Source of the DNA: Streptomyces sp. NBC_00289
GTDB lineage: Bacteria; Actinomycetota; Actinomycetes; Streptomycetales; Streptomycetaceae
Assembly: GCF_041435115.1 (NCBI RefSeq)
Contig: NZ_CP108046.1
Coordinates: forward strand, 558,001 to 622,000
Direction: 5' to 3'
Length of the DNA: 64,000 bases
The notes below the pieces were generated by a model that searched no databases, was not told where the DNA came from, and was given only the letters and a program-made list of their open reading frames with translations. This document shows, one piece after another, positions 1 through 9,150 of the stretch (positions are counted from its first letter, which is position 1; the number at the start of each line of letters is the position of its first letter). The position numbers and the translations under genes are program-made.

Positions 1-211
1 CAACCTACTTCAACAGCATAAGGATGCTGAGGACCGCGACAGTGGCTGTCGAAATTGCTCAACTGCGCCATGTCTTTGCAAGACACCAGGTTTCGGCAAT
101 GATCACCGAATCCCATAGGGTGCTTCTCGGAACTCGGCGTGGCGGCCTGCTCTCAGAGCATGCCAACACCAATCATGGGAAGCAACTCGCACAGAAGGAA
201 TTGCAAGCGCG

Positions 212-1930
212 ATGGAAAACGAGGACCAACCCGCGGCCGGATGGACTGTACCAGGTTACACGCATGATCGCGAGCTCGGCTCGGGTGCCAGCGGATTAGT
301 AGTAGGAGCACGGGAAGACGCAACAGGAACTGCAGTAGCCATCAAGTATCTTAACCAAGAACTGTGCGACGACCCTGCTTTTCGTAAAAGATTTCAAGAA
401 GAGGCCCGTCTGCTGGCGAAATTGCGGTCTCCTAGTGTGGCTCAACTGTACGAGTTTGTCGTGAATCCCGCTGGAATGGCCATCATTATGGAGCTCGTAG
501 ATGGCATTTCTTTACGTACGCTTTTGAGTATCGAAGGCATCGTAAGCCCTGAGGCCTCGCTCACACTACTCAAGGGATCATTGCTCGGCCTAGCAGCGGC
601 ACATGCTAGAGGTGTCGTGCACCGCGATTATAAGCCCGAGAACATCCTCGTCTCCCTGAATGGATCATCCAAACTCGTAGATTTCGGCATTGCTGTACCG
701 AATGGGGCGGTGGCTGAAATCGCAGGTACGCCATCCTACATGGCACCGGAACAGTGGAGGGGGCAACCAGCCACGCCTGCTACCGACGTCTATGCCGCGA
801 CGGCAACATTCTTTGAATGCCTGACTGGAACAAAGCCCTATAGCGGAAGTACGACAACTGCACTGGCTGTACAGCATGCTGAAAGCCCCATCCCTGTCCA
901 CCAGGTACCAGAGCCGCTGCGTTCACTGATATACCGTGGCATGGCCAAAACGCCAGTCGAAAGACCAGAAAGCGCGACGGCTTTCCTCCACGATCTTGAA
1001 ATGATTGCATCGGTAGCATACGGCGCCGAGTGGGAAGATCGCGGACAGAGGAAGTTGGCAGCCCTTACTGCTCTACTACCTCTACTCTTCCCGTTTACCA
1101 CTGGCCCTTCCTCGGCGGGTACAGCACTAGCCACCACTTCGCTGAATCAGCCTGGGAGAGCTGTCTATCAGCGGGCTTCCACCGATTCGATTTCTATTCG
1201 TCGTAGATGGAGAAGGCCTAGTGTCTACCTCGCAGGCGCTGGCGCAATCGCCACGTTCATCGGCGCGGCGATAGTCACTGCACCTTCGCATGACCGCGGG
1301 AGTGCGACCTCGCCTGTGGTAGGAGTCGCGCCCACAGCCATGTCGTCCTCGGTGGTTCCTTCTGCTGGTGGCCCGTCTACCTCATCGGCCGCATCGGCAA
1401 ATGTCACAGAATTGAGCACCCCGTCAGAGGCTCCCGGCTCTGGCGCCGTACCTTCACCGTCCATTAGTGCCCCTGATGCGACTGAAACGACAGTAGGCCC
1501 GCGTACTACGGTGTCACCGCAGGCAGACCCCGGCACGCCTAGCGCATCCCCGACTTTTGCAACCGGGGAACCACTGCCTTCGACGTCACCGGCGAGGACC
1601 GTGCATGTACTTTCCGTTAACATCACCAACGTCGACTGCAAGGGCAGTCGGGGTGACGCCTCTATAACGGTGCACACAAATGGGGTCGCTGGGGGCAGTT
1701 TAAATCTCACCTGGCTGAGTGGGGACCGCCCCGAGCCACAAGGCAGCCACGTGGAGGACGTACAAACTTTCCCCCTTCCTGAAGGCGAGAACTCCGTATA
1801 CATTAGTGCGCACCATTCCTTTGCCGGAGAAAACTGGTGGGGCGCTATGGTGTCAACCTCACCTGACGCCGACAGTGGTGAAAGATCGTATAAATTCCTC
1901 GATGCCTTTGTGTGCGATCCTCCCCGCTGA
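212..1930 (+). CDS. Receptor-like serine/threonine protein kinase (PknB/Hanks type)
   Basis: A 572-residue membrane kinase that should phosphorylate Ser/Thr of cytoplasmic targets in response to an outside cue. All kinase landmarks are visible: glycine loop GSGASG (residues 23-28), VAIK with ATP-binding Lys45, HRD with catalytic Asp139, DFG at 157-159 and APE at 178-180. One membrane helix lies near residues 338-358, preceded by a basic stretch (RRRWRRP). It is followed by a long Ser/Thr/Pro-rich linker and an outer domain of about 105 residues bounded by two cysteines (VDCKG and FVCDPP). There are no PASTA repeats. The start is supported by AGGAA at 196-200. The next gene begins 22 bases after the stop and encodes a protein with a similar outer domain, so the two probably form one operon. 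Family assignment is secure; ligand and targets are unknown. Confidence 0.95.
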   Translation: MENEDQPAAGWTVPGYTHDRELGSGASGLVVGAREDATGTAVAIKYLNQELCDDPAFRKRFQEEARLLAKLRSPSVAQLYEFVVNPAGMAIIMELVDGISLRTLLSIEGIVSPEASLTLLKGSLLGLAAAHARGVVHRDYKPENILVSLNGSSKLVDFGIAVPNGAVAEIAGTPSYMAPEQWRGQPATPATDVYAATATFFECLTGTKPYSGSTTTALAVQHAESPIPVHQVPEPLRSLIYRGMAKTPVERPESATAFLHDLEMIASVAYGAEWEDRGQRKLAALTALLPLLFPFTTGPSSAGTALATTSLNQPGRAVYQRASTDSISIRRRWRRPSVYLAGAGAIATFIGAAIVTAPSHDRGSATSPVVGVAPTAMSSSVVPSAGGPSTSSAASANVTELSTPSEAPGSGAVPSPSISAPDATETTVGPRTTVSPQADPGTPSASPTFATGEPLPSTSPARTVHVLSVNITNVDCKGSRGDASITVHTNGVAGGSLNLTWLSGDRPEPQGSHVEDVQTFPLPEGENSVYISAHHSFAGENWWGAMVSTSPDADSGERSYKFLDAFVCDPPR

Positions 1931-1952
1931 CCTACCGACCTGGAAATTCACG

Positions 1953-2711
1953 ATGACCCAACCTCTGAGCCCACAACCATCGGATAGCACTAAACCACAG
2001 CGTATCGGCGATTTTGCGGGCACCGATGAGGAACCCACCCAAGTGAGCAATCCGCCGACAGTCACCGAAGGGCTGCCCAAACCTGTTTCCACATTCCCTG
2101 AAGTACCCGATCATGAATCACGCGCCACACTGCTCGACGCTGCTGCACTCTGGGAGAGCACGGACTCCACCGTCATATTTCCCGAGGACACCGTGCCTCT
2201 CCTCGACACAACAGCATCTCTGACTCAGCCATCGTCCAGCTCAGCCAGAGACTTGGAGTATAACCTGGATTACCGGTTCAGGGTGCCAGGTCAAAAGTGC
2301 CCAGCCAGCGCGAGTCAGCCTTTTCGTTACGGCCGAAAATGGCTCCTGCCGGGTATCGTCCTACTCGCTGTCGTCGCGTACTTCGCGTGGTCTCGTTATA
2401 CCAACCTGACCGACATCGCGAGTGTCACCGTTCGCGCTTCCCCCGCCAAAGTCACGTGTGACGAAACCATAAAAGTAATTGGTCTCGTAAAAACAAACGG
2501 CGATCCTGGCATCATCAGCTACCGGTGGCTACGCAGCGACGGCACCCATTCCGCAACACTGCGTGAATACATTGCCTGGGGCACACGGCAAACGGAAGTT
2601 TCCATGCATTGGGCTGTCGAGGGGCGTGGATCCTTCCGTGCCACGGCGACTCTCGAATTACTTCCTCCTACACCAATGAGCGCTCGCATCACGATTCCCT
2701 ATTCATGCTGA
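1953..2711 (+). CDS. Single-pass membrane protein with kinase-like outer domain
   Basis: About 252 residues, starting at the ATG at 1953. The open frame continues back to 1719, but that part overlaps the kinase gene and is unlikely to be used. The first ~130 residues are polar, acidic and Pro/Ser/Thr rich, so probably disordered and possibly a phosphorylation substrate. A membrane helix follows (WLLPGIVLLAVVAYFAW), then an outer domain of about 95 residues with a cysteine near each end (VTCDE and IPYSC). The pattern V-x-C, TNG-x-x-G, a Tyr/Thr-Arg-Trp-Leu stretch and the final Cys parallels the kinase outer domain upstream, suggesting a shared beta-sandwich fold. Close spacing to the kinase suggests co-transcription. 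The function is unknown; substrate or co-receptor of the kinase is an inference. Confidence 0.75.
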   Translation: MTQPLSPQPSDSTKPQRIGDFAGTDEEPTQVSNPPTVTEGLPKPVSTFPEVPDHESRATLLDAAALWESTDSTVIFPEDTVPLLDTTASLTQPSSSSARDLEYNLDYRFRVPGQKCPASASQPFRYGRKWLLPGIVLLAVVAYFAWSRYTNLTDIASVTVRASPAKVTCDETIKVIGLVKTNGDPGIISYRWLRSDGTHSATLREYIAWGTRQTEVSMHWAVEGRGSFRATATLELLPPTPMSARITIPYSC

Positions 2712-3182
2712 ATAGGGGCATTGCAGAAGAACCAATGGCATGTCTCACCCTTCCGTGGTTACTGACCTTCAAAGCGTGGTGTCGTAGGGCTGACGTCTCA
2801 TGATCCCTGCGGTATGCCGACCGCATGAGGTATGCGCAAGGGGGCGGGCTGACCGACGAACGGCGGGCCTTCCGCGAGAAGTTGCGGTTGCAGGCGGCTG
2901 AGCGGTTCAGGCAGGGCGACGAGAACACGGTCATCGCTCACGACCTGCGGGTCCGCGTTCGGTCGGTACAGCGTTGGCGCACATGGTCGCTGGACGGGCC
3001 GAGAGCCCTGGCCTCGAAAGGCCGGCCTCGCTGCCGTTGCTCAGCGACGAACTGTTCGCCGCGCTGGAGCGTGAGCTGGCCAAGGGCCCGGTGGCACATG
3101 GGTGGTCGGACCAAACGTCGACCCTGTCGCGGATCAGGACGCTGATCGGGCGCCGCTTCCACAAGAGGTACACCGTGCAAGG

Positions 3183-4067
3183 AGGATTTTCAGCAGTAGC
3201 TCTCAAGGGTGAGGACGGCTTTGGCTGCGGTGGTGAGCCAGGTGGGGCTGCAGCGGGCTTTGCGGAAGATCCGCCAGGTCTTCAATCGGGCCATGCCGCG
3301 CTCGACCGGGTAGCGCAGGCGGGCATGAGCCCTGTTCAGCGATAGCTGCCGGCGGTTGAGTTCTTTGCCGGGAGAACGTCGGATCGGGGTGGTGATGGTG
3401 CCGCCGGCACCGAGGTAGCCGAGGTCGGCCAGGACCGGGATACCGAGTCTGCGGCAGGTGTCGATGATCCGGTGGGTGCGGGCGGCGGTGAGGTCGTGGG
3501 TGCGACCGGGCAGCGCCTTCGAGATCCATACGATGGTGCCGTCCGGATCGGTGACGACCTGCAGGTTCACACCGTGACGCCGGTGCTTTCCCGAGTAGTC
3601 CCCGCGGCCGTCACCGACCCGGTCGCACTCCGCGAGGGTGCCGTCCACCAGCACGTATTCCGCCCGGGCCTTCACTTCACGCAGGGCCCGCGTCAGCCCC
3701 GGAGCCCGGCGCGCCAGCAGGCCCACCACGGAGCGGACATAGGCGTGCGCGGTCCCGACGCTGATGCGGAAACCAGCGGCGATCTGGGCCAGCGTGGTGT
3801 GCTGGCGCAAGTACACGAGCGCGACAACCGCACGCGCGGACGGACGGAGCTTGCACCGGCGGTCACCCTCACGAAGGACGATCAGCATCGTGACCGTCTC
3901 CACGAGGGCATGCGGGAGGTCGAGTGCGGCAGGATACGTAATCAACGGGGCTCCCCGGCAACCGAGATCGCATGTCAGATACCTCTCTCAACTGCCTGGG
4001 AGCCTCGTCCGTTGCCCTGCCAGCCATCCCCTTGCATCACTCGATCAGTGGCCACCCTGAAAACGCT
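3183..4067 (-). mobile_element. 885-bp IS5-family element, copy A
   Basis: The boundaries follow from a 5-bp direct repeat CAAGG at 3178-3182 and 4068-4072 and from imperfect inverted ends (AGGATTTTCAG and AGCGTTTTCAG, 9 of 11 matching). A second copy of exactly the same length lies at 29348-30232 in the opposite orientation, flanked by CAGTG. The two nucleotide sequences appear nearly identical; I saw a two-base difference just upstream of the transposase start. The near-identity and clean target duplications suggest recent transposition. The 5-bp duplication is not the usual size for the best known IS5 groups. Confidence 0.92.
3190..3945 (-). CDS. IS5-family DDE transposase (copy A)
   Basis: Intact 251-residue transposase that cuts and joins the ends of its own 885-bp element. 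An N-terminal HTH ([20 protein letters not shown], about residues 50-70) is followed by a DDE_Tnp_4-like nuclease core. The first catalytic Asp is in [12 protein letters not shown], the second in [12 protein letters not shown] and the Glu in [11 protein letters not shown]. The stop codon falls 7 bases inside one end of the element, as is typical of compact ISs. The protein appears identical to that of copy B at 29470-30225. It could still be active and may act on both copies. Confidence 0.93.
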   Translation of the reverse strand: MITYPAALDLPHALVETVTMLIVLREGDRRCKLRPSARAVVALVYLRQHTTLAQIAAGFRISVGTAHAYVRSVVGLLARRAPGLTRALREVKARAEYVLVDGTLAECDRVGDGRGDYSGKHRRHGVNLQVVTDPDGTIVWISKALPGRTHDLTAARTHRIIDTCRRLGIPVLADLGYLGAGGTITTPIRRSPGKELNRRQLSLNRAHARLRYPVERGMARLKTWRIFRKARCSPTWLTTAAKAVLTLESYC

Positions 4068-4344
4068 CAAGGAGTGGCCGCCCTGCTCAAGCGGCACGGT
4101 TGGAGCTGCCAGGTCCCCGCCCGGCGGGCGATCGAGCGGGACGAGAACGTGGTGGCCGGCTGGGTGAAGGAGACCTGGCCCCAGGTGGAAGGACCGTGGC
4201 GGCGCTCGACGCCTGGCTCGTCTTCGAGGACGAAGCCGGATTCTCGATGACGCCGCCGACCACCCGCACCTGGTCCCGCCGCGGCCACACCCCTGTGGTC
4301 CGCGTCCGGGGCCGCTCCCACCGCCGCTTACCGCTGGCGGCGAC

Positions 4345-4449
4345 CGCCTTCATCGCGGACCACTCGGTGTCGTACTCGGGCCGCACCACGGCGACCATGC
4401 GGACCGCACGTTTGCGCAGCTCAAGAGGGTAAGGGGAAGGGCGTGCCAT
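4345..4449 (-). pseudogene. IS3-family OrfA, N-terminal fragment
   Basis: The minus strand from 4449 reads MARPSPYPLELRKRAVRMVA and continues to about AMKAVAA, the usual beginning of an IS3 OrfA HTH protein. It ends abruptly where the IS630 remnant begins. Only about 35 codons remain. Confidence 0.6.
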
Positions 4450-4675
4450 GACTCGATCCTCTCAAATGATCGAGTCCCTATCGAACCCGGAACGGTTCAG
4501 ACGGCCTCTTGTGCATGGCCTCTTGTGCGTCTTCCCACCGCTGCTTTTGCGCTGGTGGAAAGCCAAAAGTGGGCAGCAACCTGCTACGGAGAAGTAGAAG
4601 ACCCAGTGTGAAGCTTCCTCTTGATGTTGGACACCTGGAGACTGGGACGTGAGGTTTCCAGAGAAGTAGTGCAAG

Positions 4676-4980
4676 GTGGGAAGCAAGTGCAACCGCAGCA
4701 GGCGGTATACGGAGGAGTTCAAGCGCGATGCGGTCGCGCTGGTCCGGTCCTCCGGCAAGACCGTCACCGAGGTGGCCCGGGAGATCGGGGTCAGCGCCGA
4801 GGGGCTGCGGAACTGGGCCAAGCAGGACACGATCGACCGCGGGCATGGGCACCGGGTGAGCTGACGAGCGCGGAGCGGGAAGAGCTGAGTCGGCTGCGTC
4901 GGCAGAACCGTGAGCAGGCCGAGACGATCGAGGTGCTGCGAAAAGCGGCGGTCTTCTTCGCGAAGGAGAGCGATCGATGA
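4676..4980 (+). pseudogene. IS3 OrfA (HTH protein), frameshifted
   Basis: The first frame gives an HTH_Tnp_1-type domain (RRYTEEFKRDAVALVRSSGK ... VSAEGLRNWAKQDTIDRG) and stops at 4863. The expected leucine-zipper tail is in another frame just before and after (APGELTSAEREELSRLRRQN ... LRKAAVFFAKESDR) and ends at 4980. A one-base shift near 4845 explains this. The OrfB start overlaps the end by four bases, the normal arrangement for translational frameshifting in IS3 elements. Confidence 0.8.
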
Positions 4981-6467
4981 GCGAGGTGTACGCGTTCATC
5001 GAGGCGGAGAAGACCACCCGCCATGTTGCTCTGTTGTGCCGGCTGCTGAAGGTAGCCCGGTCCTCCTTCTACGCCTGGCTGGCCGGCGAGCCGGCCCGCG
5101 CCGCCCGCCGGGCCGCCGACGACGCCCTGGCCCACGAGATCACCGTGTTGCACATCGCCTCCCGGCGCACCTACGGGGTGCCGCGCATCCATGCCGAGTT
5201 GCGCAGGCTGGACCGGCGGGTCAACTGCAAGCGCGGCGACATCACTTACACAGCCGTTGGCGCGACATGGCTCTACCTCGCCACGGTGATCGACATCTGC
5301 TCGAGGAAGGTGGTGGACTGGTCGATCGCGGACCACCTGCGCACCTCGCTGGTCACCGACGCGATCGAGATGGTCGTGGCCGCCCGCGGCGGCCGAGTCC
5401 ACGGCGTCGTTTCCACACCGACAGGGGCGCCCAAGGCGGATTCAACTTGTCGTCGCAACACCTTGATCACGGAGGTGTTGGATGGGACGGCCAAGGAAGC
5501 CGATGCCGCAGGTGCCGGCCGGGGCACGACGGCAGTGGGCCGCGGATCGGGCGATGCGGGCACCGATGCGCTCGCCCGGCCGCCCGGAGCCGTCGCGCGC
5601 TGTGCAACGGGAGTCTGGCGCCTGATCGCGTCCGGGGTCACAACGGTCCAGGCCGCCGAAGGGGTCGGCGTGTCGGCACCGGTCGGGATCCGATGGTTTC
5701 GACACGCTGGCGGGATGACGCCGCTGAGCCTGGACGAGCCCACCGGCCGGTACCTGTCGTTCGCCGAGCGTGAAGAGATCGCTCTGCTCAGGGCCCAGGA
5801 CAAGGGCGTGCGGGAGATCGCTCGCAGGATCGGCCGAGACCCCGGGACCGTCTCTCGTGAACTGCGCCGAAACGCTGCGACCAGGGGCGGCAAGCCGGTA
5901 TACCGCGCCGTGGTGGCGCAATGGAAGGCGCAGCAGGCCGCAAAGCGTCCGAAGCCGGCGAAGCTGGTGGGCAACGAGCGGCTGCGCGAGTACGTGCAGG
6001 ACCGGCTCGCTGGCAACGTCCGTGGCATGACGGCACGATCGTCCCGGGCCCCAGGACACCGCCGTGGAAGGGGTTGAACAAGCCCCATCGCCGAGACCGA
6101 CGGTGGTCGACGGCATGGAGCCCAGAGCAGATCGCGCATCGGCTGAAGGTCGACTTCCCCGATGATGAGTCCATGCGCATCAGCCACGAGGCTATCTATC
6201 AGTCGCTGTTCATCGAGGGGCGTGGTGCGCTCAAGCGTGAACTGGTCACCTGCCTCCGAACGGGGCGAGCGTTGCGGGAGCCGAGGGTCAGGTCACGGAA
6301 CAAGCCCCAAGGGCATGTCACCGCCGATGTCGTCCTCAGCGAGCGCCCCGCCGAGGCCAACGACCGGGCCGTACCCGGGCATTGGGAAGGCGACCTGATT
6401 ATCGGGACGGACAGGTCCGCGATCGGCACGCTTGTCGAGCGCAGCAGTCGTTCAACGCTCCTGGTCC

Positions 6468-7927
6468 CAGGGCCCCGGCGTGTGCCTGGATCGTCCGGTT
6501 TGGTTATGTGATGCCGTAGAGGGCGAGGACGCGGGGGCGCTCGGTGTGGGCTCGTCGTCCGGCGGCGGTGTTGACGTAGCCGGCGAGCTTGAGCGCGCTG
6601 CGGATCAGGTCGCGGAGGGTAGCGAGTACGGCGGGCGCGTTGCGGGTTCTGACCTGGGACTTGTCCTCGTTGAAAGTGACATCTCGACACCAGTGGACGG
6701 TATTTTCCACGGTCCAGTGCCCGCGAGCCCAGGACGCGATCTCGGCTGCGTTCGCTTCCTCGGCGGGCAGGTCGGTGATGGCGTAGACGGTCTCGCTGGA
6801 CCATTTTTCGCCCCGTAGAGACGGCGTCGGCGCTGGATCCGCAGGACCTGGGCCGCGTGCGGGAAGAGCAGGCCCTCGACGGTGACGACCTGCACGAGCC
6901 GCTGCTCGTGACGGCCGTGGCCCCGGGCGTCGTCGCGGTGGATCACAGGGATCTCCTTCCAGGGCAGGGCGTGGAGTTGACGGGCCTGGCCGCGCTGGTT
7001 GTTCTTGATGGTCAGCAGGTAGTGAGCGCCGCGTTCGCGCAGGTAGATGGCGTGGTCGCGTTGGGCGTGGAGGGCATCGGCGGTAACGACCACCCCCGTG
7101 AGATCCGCGTCGTCGATCTGGTCGAGGAGAGGTGCGAACTCGGGGATTTCGTTGGTCTTCGCGCCGATCTCGCGGGAGGCGAGAGTGACACCGTCGCCGT
7201 GACGGACGGCGGACAGGACGAAGACGCGGCTGCCGTCCGGGCGCCTCGCGCCGCGCAGGCACTTGCCGTCCACCGCGATCGCCCGCCGCCGGAGCCGTAC
7301 CGGCTCGGCGCGGGCGGCCGCCCGGTGAGCCCGGCGCTGTTCACGTTCGGTGCCACCGTCGGGCATCACCGGCTCCGGCCGGCGGGGCTGTGCGGACAGC
7401 AGAGGCCGAAGGTAGTCGTAACCGGCCGCGCCGATCTCACCGGGATCGAGTCGCCCCAGGACGCTGCGCAGGGTTTTCTCGCTCGGCACCCGGTAGCGGC
7501 CAAGGAGTGGGTGGTAGGGCAGGCCGAAGGCGGCCAGTTCCTCCGGCGCCGCACGTCGGCACCACTCCGCCGCCGCGGTGATCGAGTCGTGGCCGGACGG
7601 GGTCATCGCGCAGACCACCAGGGCCAGCAGCGAGGAGAGCCGGTACCGCACTCCGCAAGCCCCTCTCGGATCGGTGACCGACTCGAACTCGGCGACCAGG
7701 CAGCGCACTTGCTCCTTGGCGGCACCCTCGCCGAGGGCTTCCAGGCAGGGCGCACAAGGCACGGGGACAGCGACAAGGGATGATGGAGAAACGAACACGG
7801 CACCTTCGTGGATCTTGCAGCGTAGAGAACTACATGATCCACAGGTGCCGTGTTCACCTGCTTCCGGGGCCCACCACCGAGATCAACACCCCAGACCGGG
7901 ACGATCCAGGCACTCGCCGGGGCCCTG
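6468..7927 (-). mobile_element. ISAs1-family element, complete (1460 bp)
   Basis: Innermost element of the nest. Inverted ends at 6468-6496 and 7899-7927 match at 28 of 29 positions, each beginning CAGGGCCCCGGCG. A perfect 10-bp target duplication CTCCTGGTCC lies at 6458-6467 and 7928-7937. Removing the element and one duplicate rejoins the IS30 transposase in frame (LVERSSR...LLVHLPRMEG). Confidence 0.93.
6504..7798 (-). pseudogene. ISAs1-family transposase with one frameshift
   Basis: Reading from 7798 the frame is good for about 330 codons: the N-terminal DDE_Tnp_1-assoc part (FESVTDPRGACGVRYRLSSL), then AIAVDGKCLRGARRPDGSRV, KTNEIPEFAPLLDQIDDADL, VVVTADALHAQRDHA and LLTIKNNQRGQARQL. At an A run (T5 on the plus strand, about 6807-6811) the frame is lost and the C-terminus continues one frame away as WSSETVYAITDLPAEEANAA ... 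WTVENTVHWCRDVTFNEDKS to 6504. Related copies read Ala-Lys-Lys-Trp here, so a single A is missing. This could be a true mutation or a homopolymer error in the assembly. Confidence 0.85.
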
Positions 7928-8905
7928 CTCCTGGTCCACCTACCACGCATGGAAGGCTGGGGCGAGAAGCCGTATGTGAAAAACGGGCCGTCGCTCGGCG
8001 GCTACGGGGCCGTCGCGATGAACGCCGCGCTCACGGCGTCGATGACCAAGTTGCCCGACCAGTTGCGCAAGACCCTGACGTGGGATCGCGGGAAGGAGCT
8101 TTCGGGCCACGCGCAGTTCGCGCTGGAGACCGGAACGCGGGTGTTCTTCGCTGACCCGCACGCACCATGGCAGCGCCCGACGAATGAGAACACAAACGGT
8201 CTGCTGCGGCAGTACTTCCCCAAAGGCACCGACCGGTCGCGCTGGTCCGCTGACGAACTCGAGGCCGTCGCTCACGCGCTCAACAACCGGCCGCGAAGGA
8301 TCCTCGGATGGAAGACGCCCGCTGAAGTCTTCGAGGAGCAACTACGCTCGCTTCAACAAGTCGGTGTTGCATCGACCAGTTGAACTCGCCCAATACAGTG
8401 CGGCCGCCTTCGCCGAAGTGTGCGGCCGGCACGGCATCCGGCGCAGCATCGGCCGGGTCGGCTCAAGCTATGACACTGCCCTCACCGAGTCGTTCTTCCA
8501 AGGCCTCAAGCGCGAGCTGCTCCACGGGAGGCACTGGACCCCGAAGGCGCAGACACGGCTCGAGCTGTTCCGCTGGCTGTCGTACTACAACCGGCGCCAT
8601 CGGCATTCCGCCCTCGCCTACCTCACACCAGCCGAGTTCCAACAGCAACTGATCACATCACATACGCTGTCACTCGCCGTATGAAACCCGGTGTCCACTC
8701 CCGGGGAACCAACCTCAAACCGAAGATCCACCCGACACGGTTACACCACCACAGGGGACATGACCCCGCACCTCGTCGCCCTCATCCGAGCTGGCGCCCC
8801 CTTCGAGAACGGCCTCCTCGTCGAACGAGGCGAGATCCTCGCAGCGTGATCCACCTCAACTGATCCACAGGCCTTGACAATTACTCAGGTGGCTGGCCAG
8901 GGCTG

Positions 8906-9150
8906 GTGTGGGTCCTTGAGGTCGACGAGTTGACCCTGCTGAAGTGGCATAGGTACGCGACGTCGCTGCTGGGCCTCGCAGCACGTCCGCCTATCGACGT
9001 GCTGTCTGGCCTTGAGACCGATCGGCCGCTGACTCCATCCAACCACCCTGAGGGGAGATCGTGTGCCGTGACCAGGTCTCGGCCTACTCGGAGGCCGCAT
9101 GGCGGGCGGCACCGCAAGCGGTTCAGTTTGGCAGGGCCAAGGCCCATCAC
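8906..9150 (+). pseudogene. Decayed ISL3-family transposase fragment
   Basis: The frame at 8906 gives VLEVDELTLLKWHRYATSLL and ARPPIDVLSGLETDR, matching in order the [20 protein letters not shown] and PIDLLPDRTTS segments of the ISL3 transposase at 20581-22199. After a frame change near 9055 it continues CRDQVSAYSEAAWRAAPQAV, like CRDRSTAYAEAGRLGAPNAI of that element. Only the core around the first two catalytic Asp regions remains. Confidence 0.65.

Larger units (their letters stand above)
2825..4345 (+). pseudogene. IS630-family transposase, frameshifted and split by an IS5-type element
   Basis: The N-terminal half lies at 2825-3182: an HTH region (FRQGDENTVIAHDLRVRVRS) that changes frame near 3000 and continues as LLSDELFAALERELAKGPVAHG up to YTVQG. 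The gene then stops at the 885-bp element at 3183-4067. After that element the protein resumes at 4073 with VAALLKRHGWSCQVPARR and, in another frame, VFEDEAGFSMTPPTTRTW, which carries a catalytic Asp of the DDE fold. It ends near 4345, where an IS3 OrfA fragment begins on the other strand. Removing the insert and one CAAGG copy restores Tyr-Thr-Val-Gln-Gly-Val-Ala. Dead. Confidence 0.8.
5482..8383 (+). pseudogene. IS30-family transposase, frameshifted and split by ISAs1
   Basis: The protein starts at 5482 (MGRPRKPMPQVPAGARRQW), changes frame near 5612, then reads LIASGVTTVQAAEGVGVSAP and the HTH_38 region YLSFAEREEIALL ... DPGTVSRELRRN. A second shift occurs near 6030. The DDE core begins with HWEGDLIIGTDRSAIGTLVE, is cut at 6467 by ISAs1, and resumes at 7938 with HLPRMEGWGEKPYVKNGPSL and DRGKELSGH, ending at 8383. 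Dead through two frameshifts and the insertion. Confidence 0.85.
5435..8387 (+). mobile_element. IS30-family element interrupted by ISAs1
   Basis: Inserted in the IS3 OrfB. The 6-bp repeat GCCCAA at 5429-5434 and 8388-8393 marks the target duplication. The ends carry related inverted sequences (TTCAACTTGTCGTCGCAACACC and TTCAACTGGTCGATGCAACACC, compared by position). Excluding the nested ISAs1 and its duplicated target, the element is about 1.48 kb. Confidence 0.8.
4977..8684 (+). pseudogene. IS3 OrfB transposase, internally deleted and split by IS30
   Basis: OrfB begins at 4977 (MSEVYAFIEAEKTTRHVALL), carries an HTH_21-like segment, and jumps near 5235 from RVNCKR directly to DITYTAVGATWLYLATVIDI, so the region between the HTH and the catalytic core is deleted. 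It is cut at 5434 by an IS30 element and resumes at 8388 with YSAAAFAEVCGRHGIRRSIG through SYDTALTESFFQGLKREL to the end at 8684. The last part holds the catalytic Glu region. Not functional. Confidence 0.82.
4627..8698 (+). mobile_element. IS3-family element interrupted by IS30 (which carries ISAs1)
   Basis: Outer element of a three-level nest. Ends are placed at the TGGACACC motifs near 4629-4636 and on the opposite strand near 8690-8698, which read as inverted ends. It carries a broken OrfA (4676-4980) and an OrfB split at 5434/8388. Boundaries are approximate because I could not see a clear target duplication. Confidence 0.65.

Noticed and set aside
24..299. 91-codon ORF overlapping the kinase start
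   Set aside because: No ribosome site, no protein-like features, and it overlaps the well supported kinase gene.
1225..1803. 192-codon minus-strand ORF inside the kinase gene
   Set aside because: Antisense shadow of the Ser/Thr/Pro-rich linker; high G+C makes such frames open by chance.
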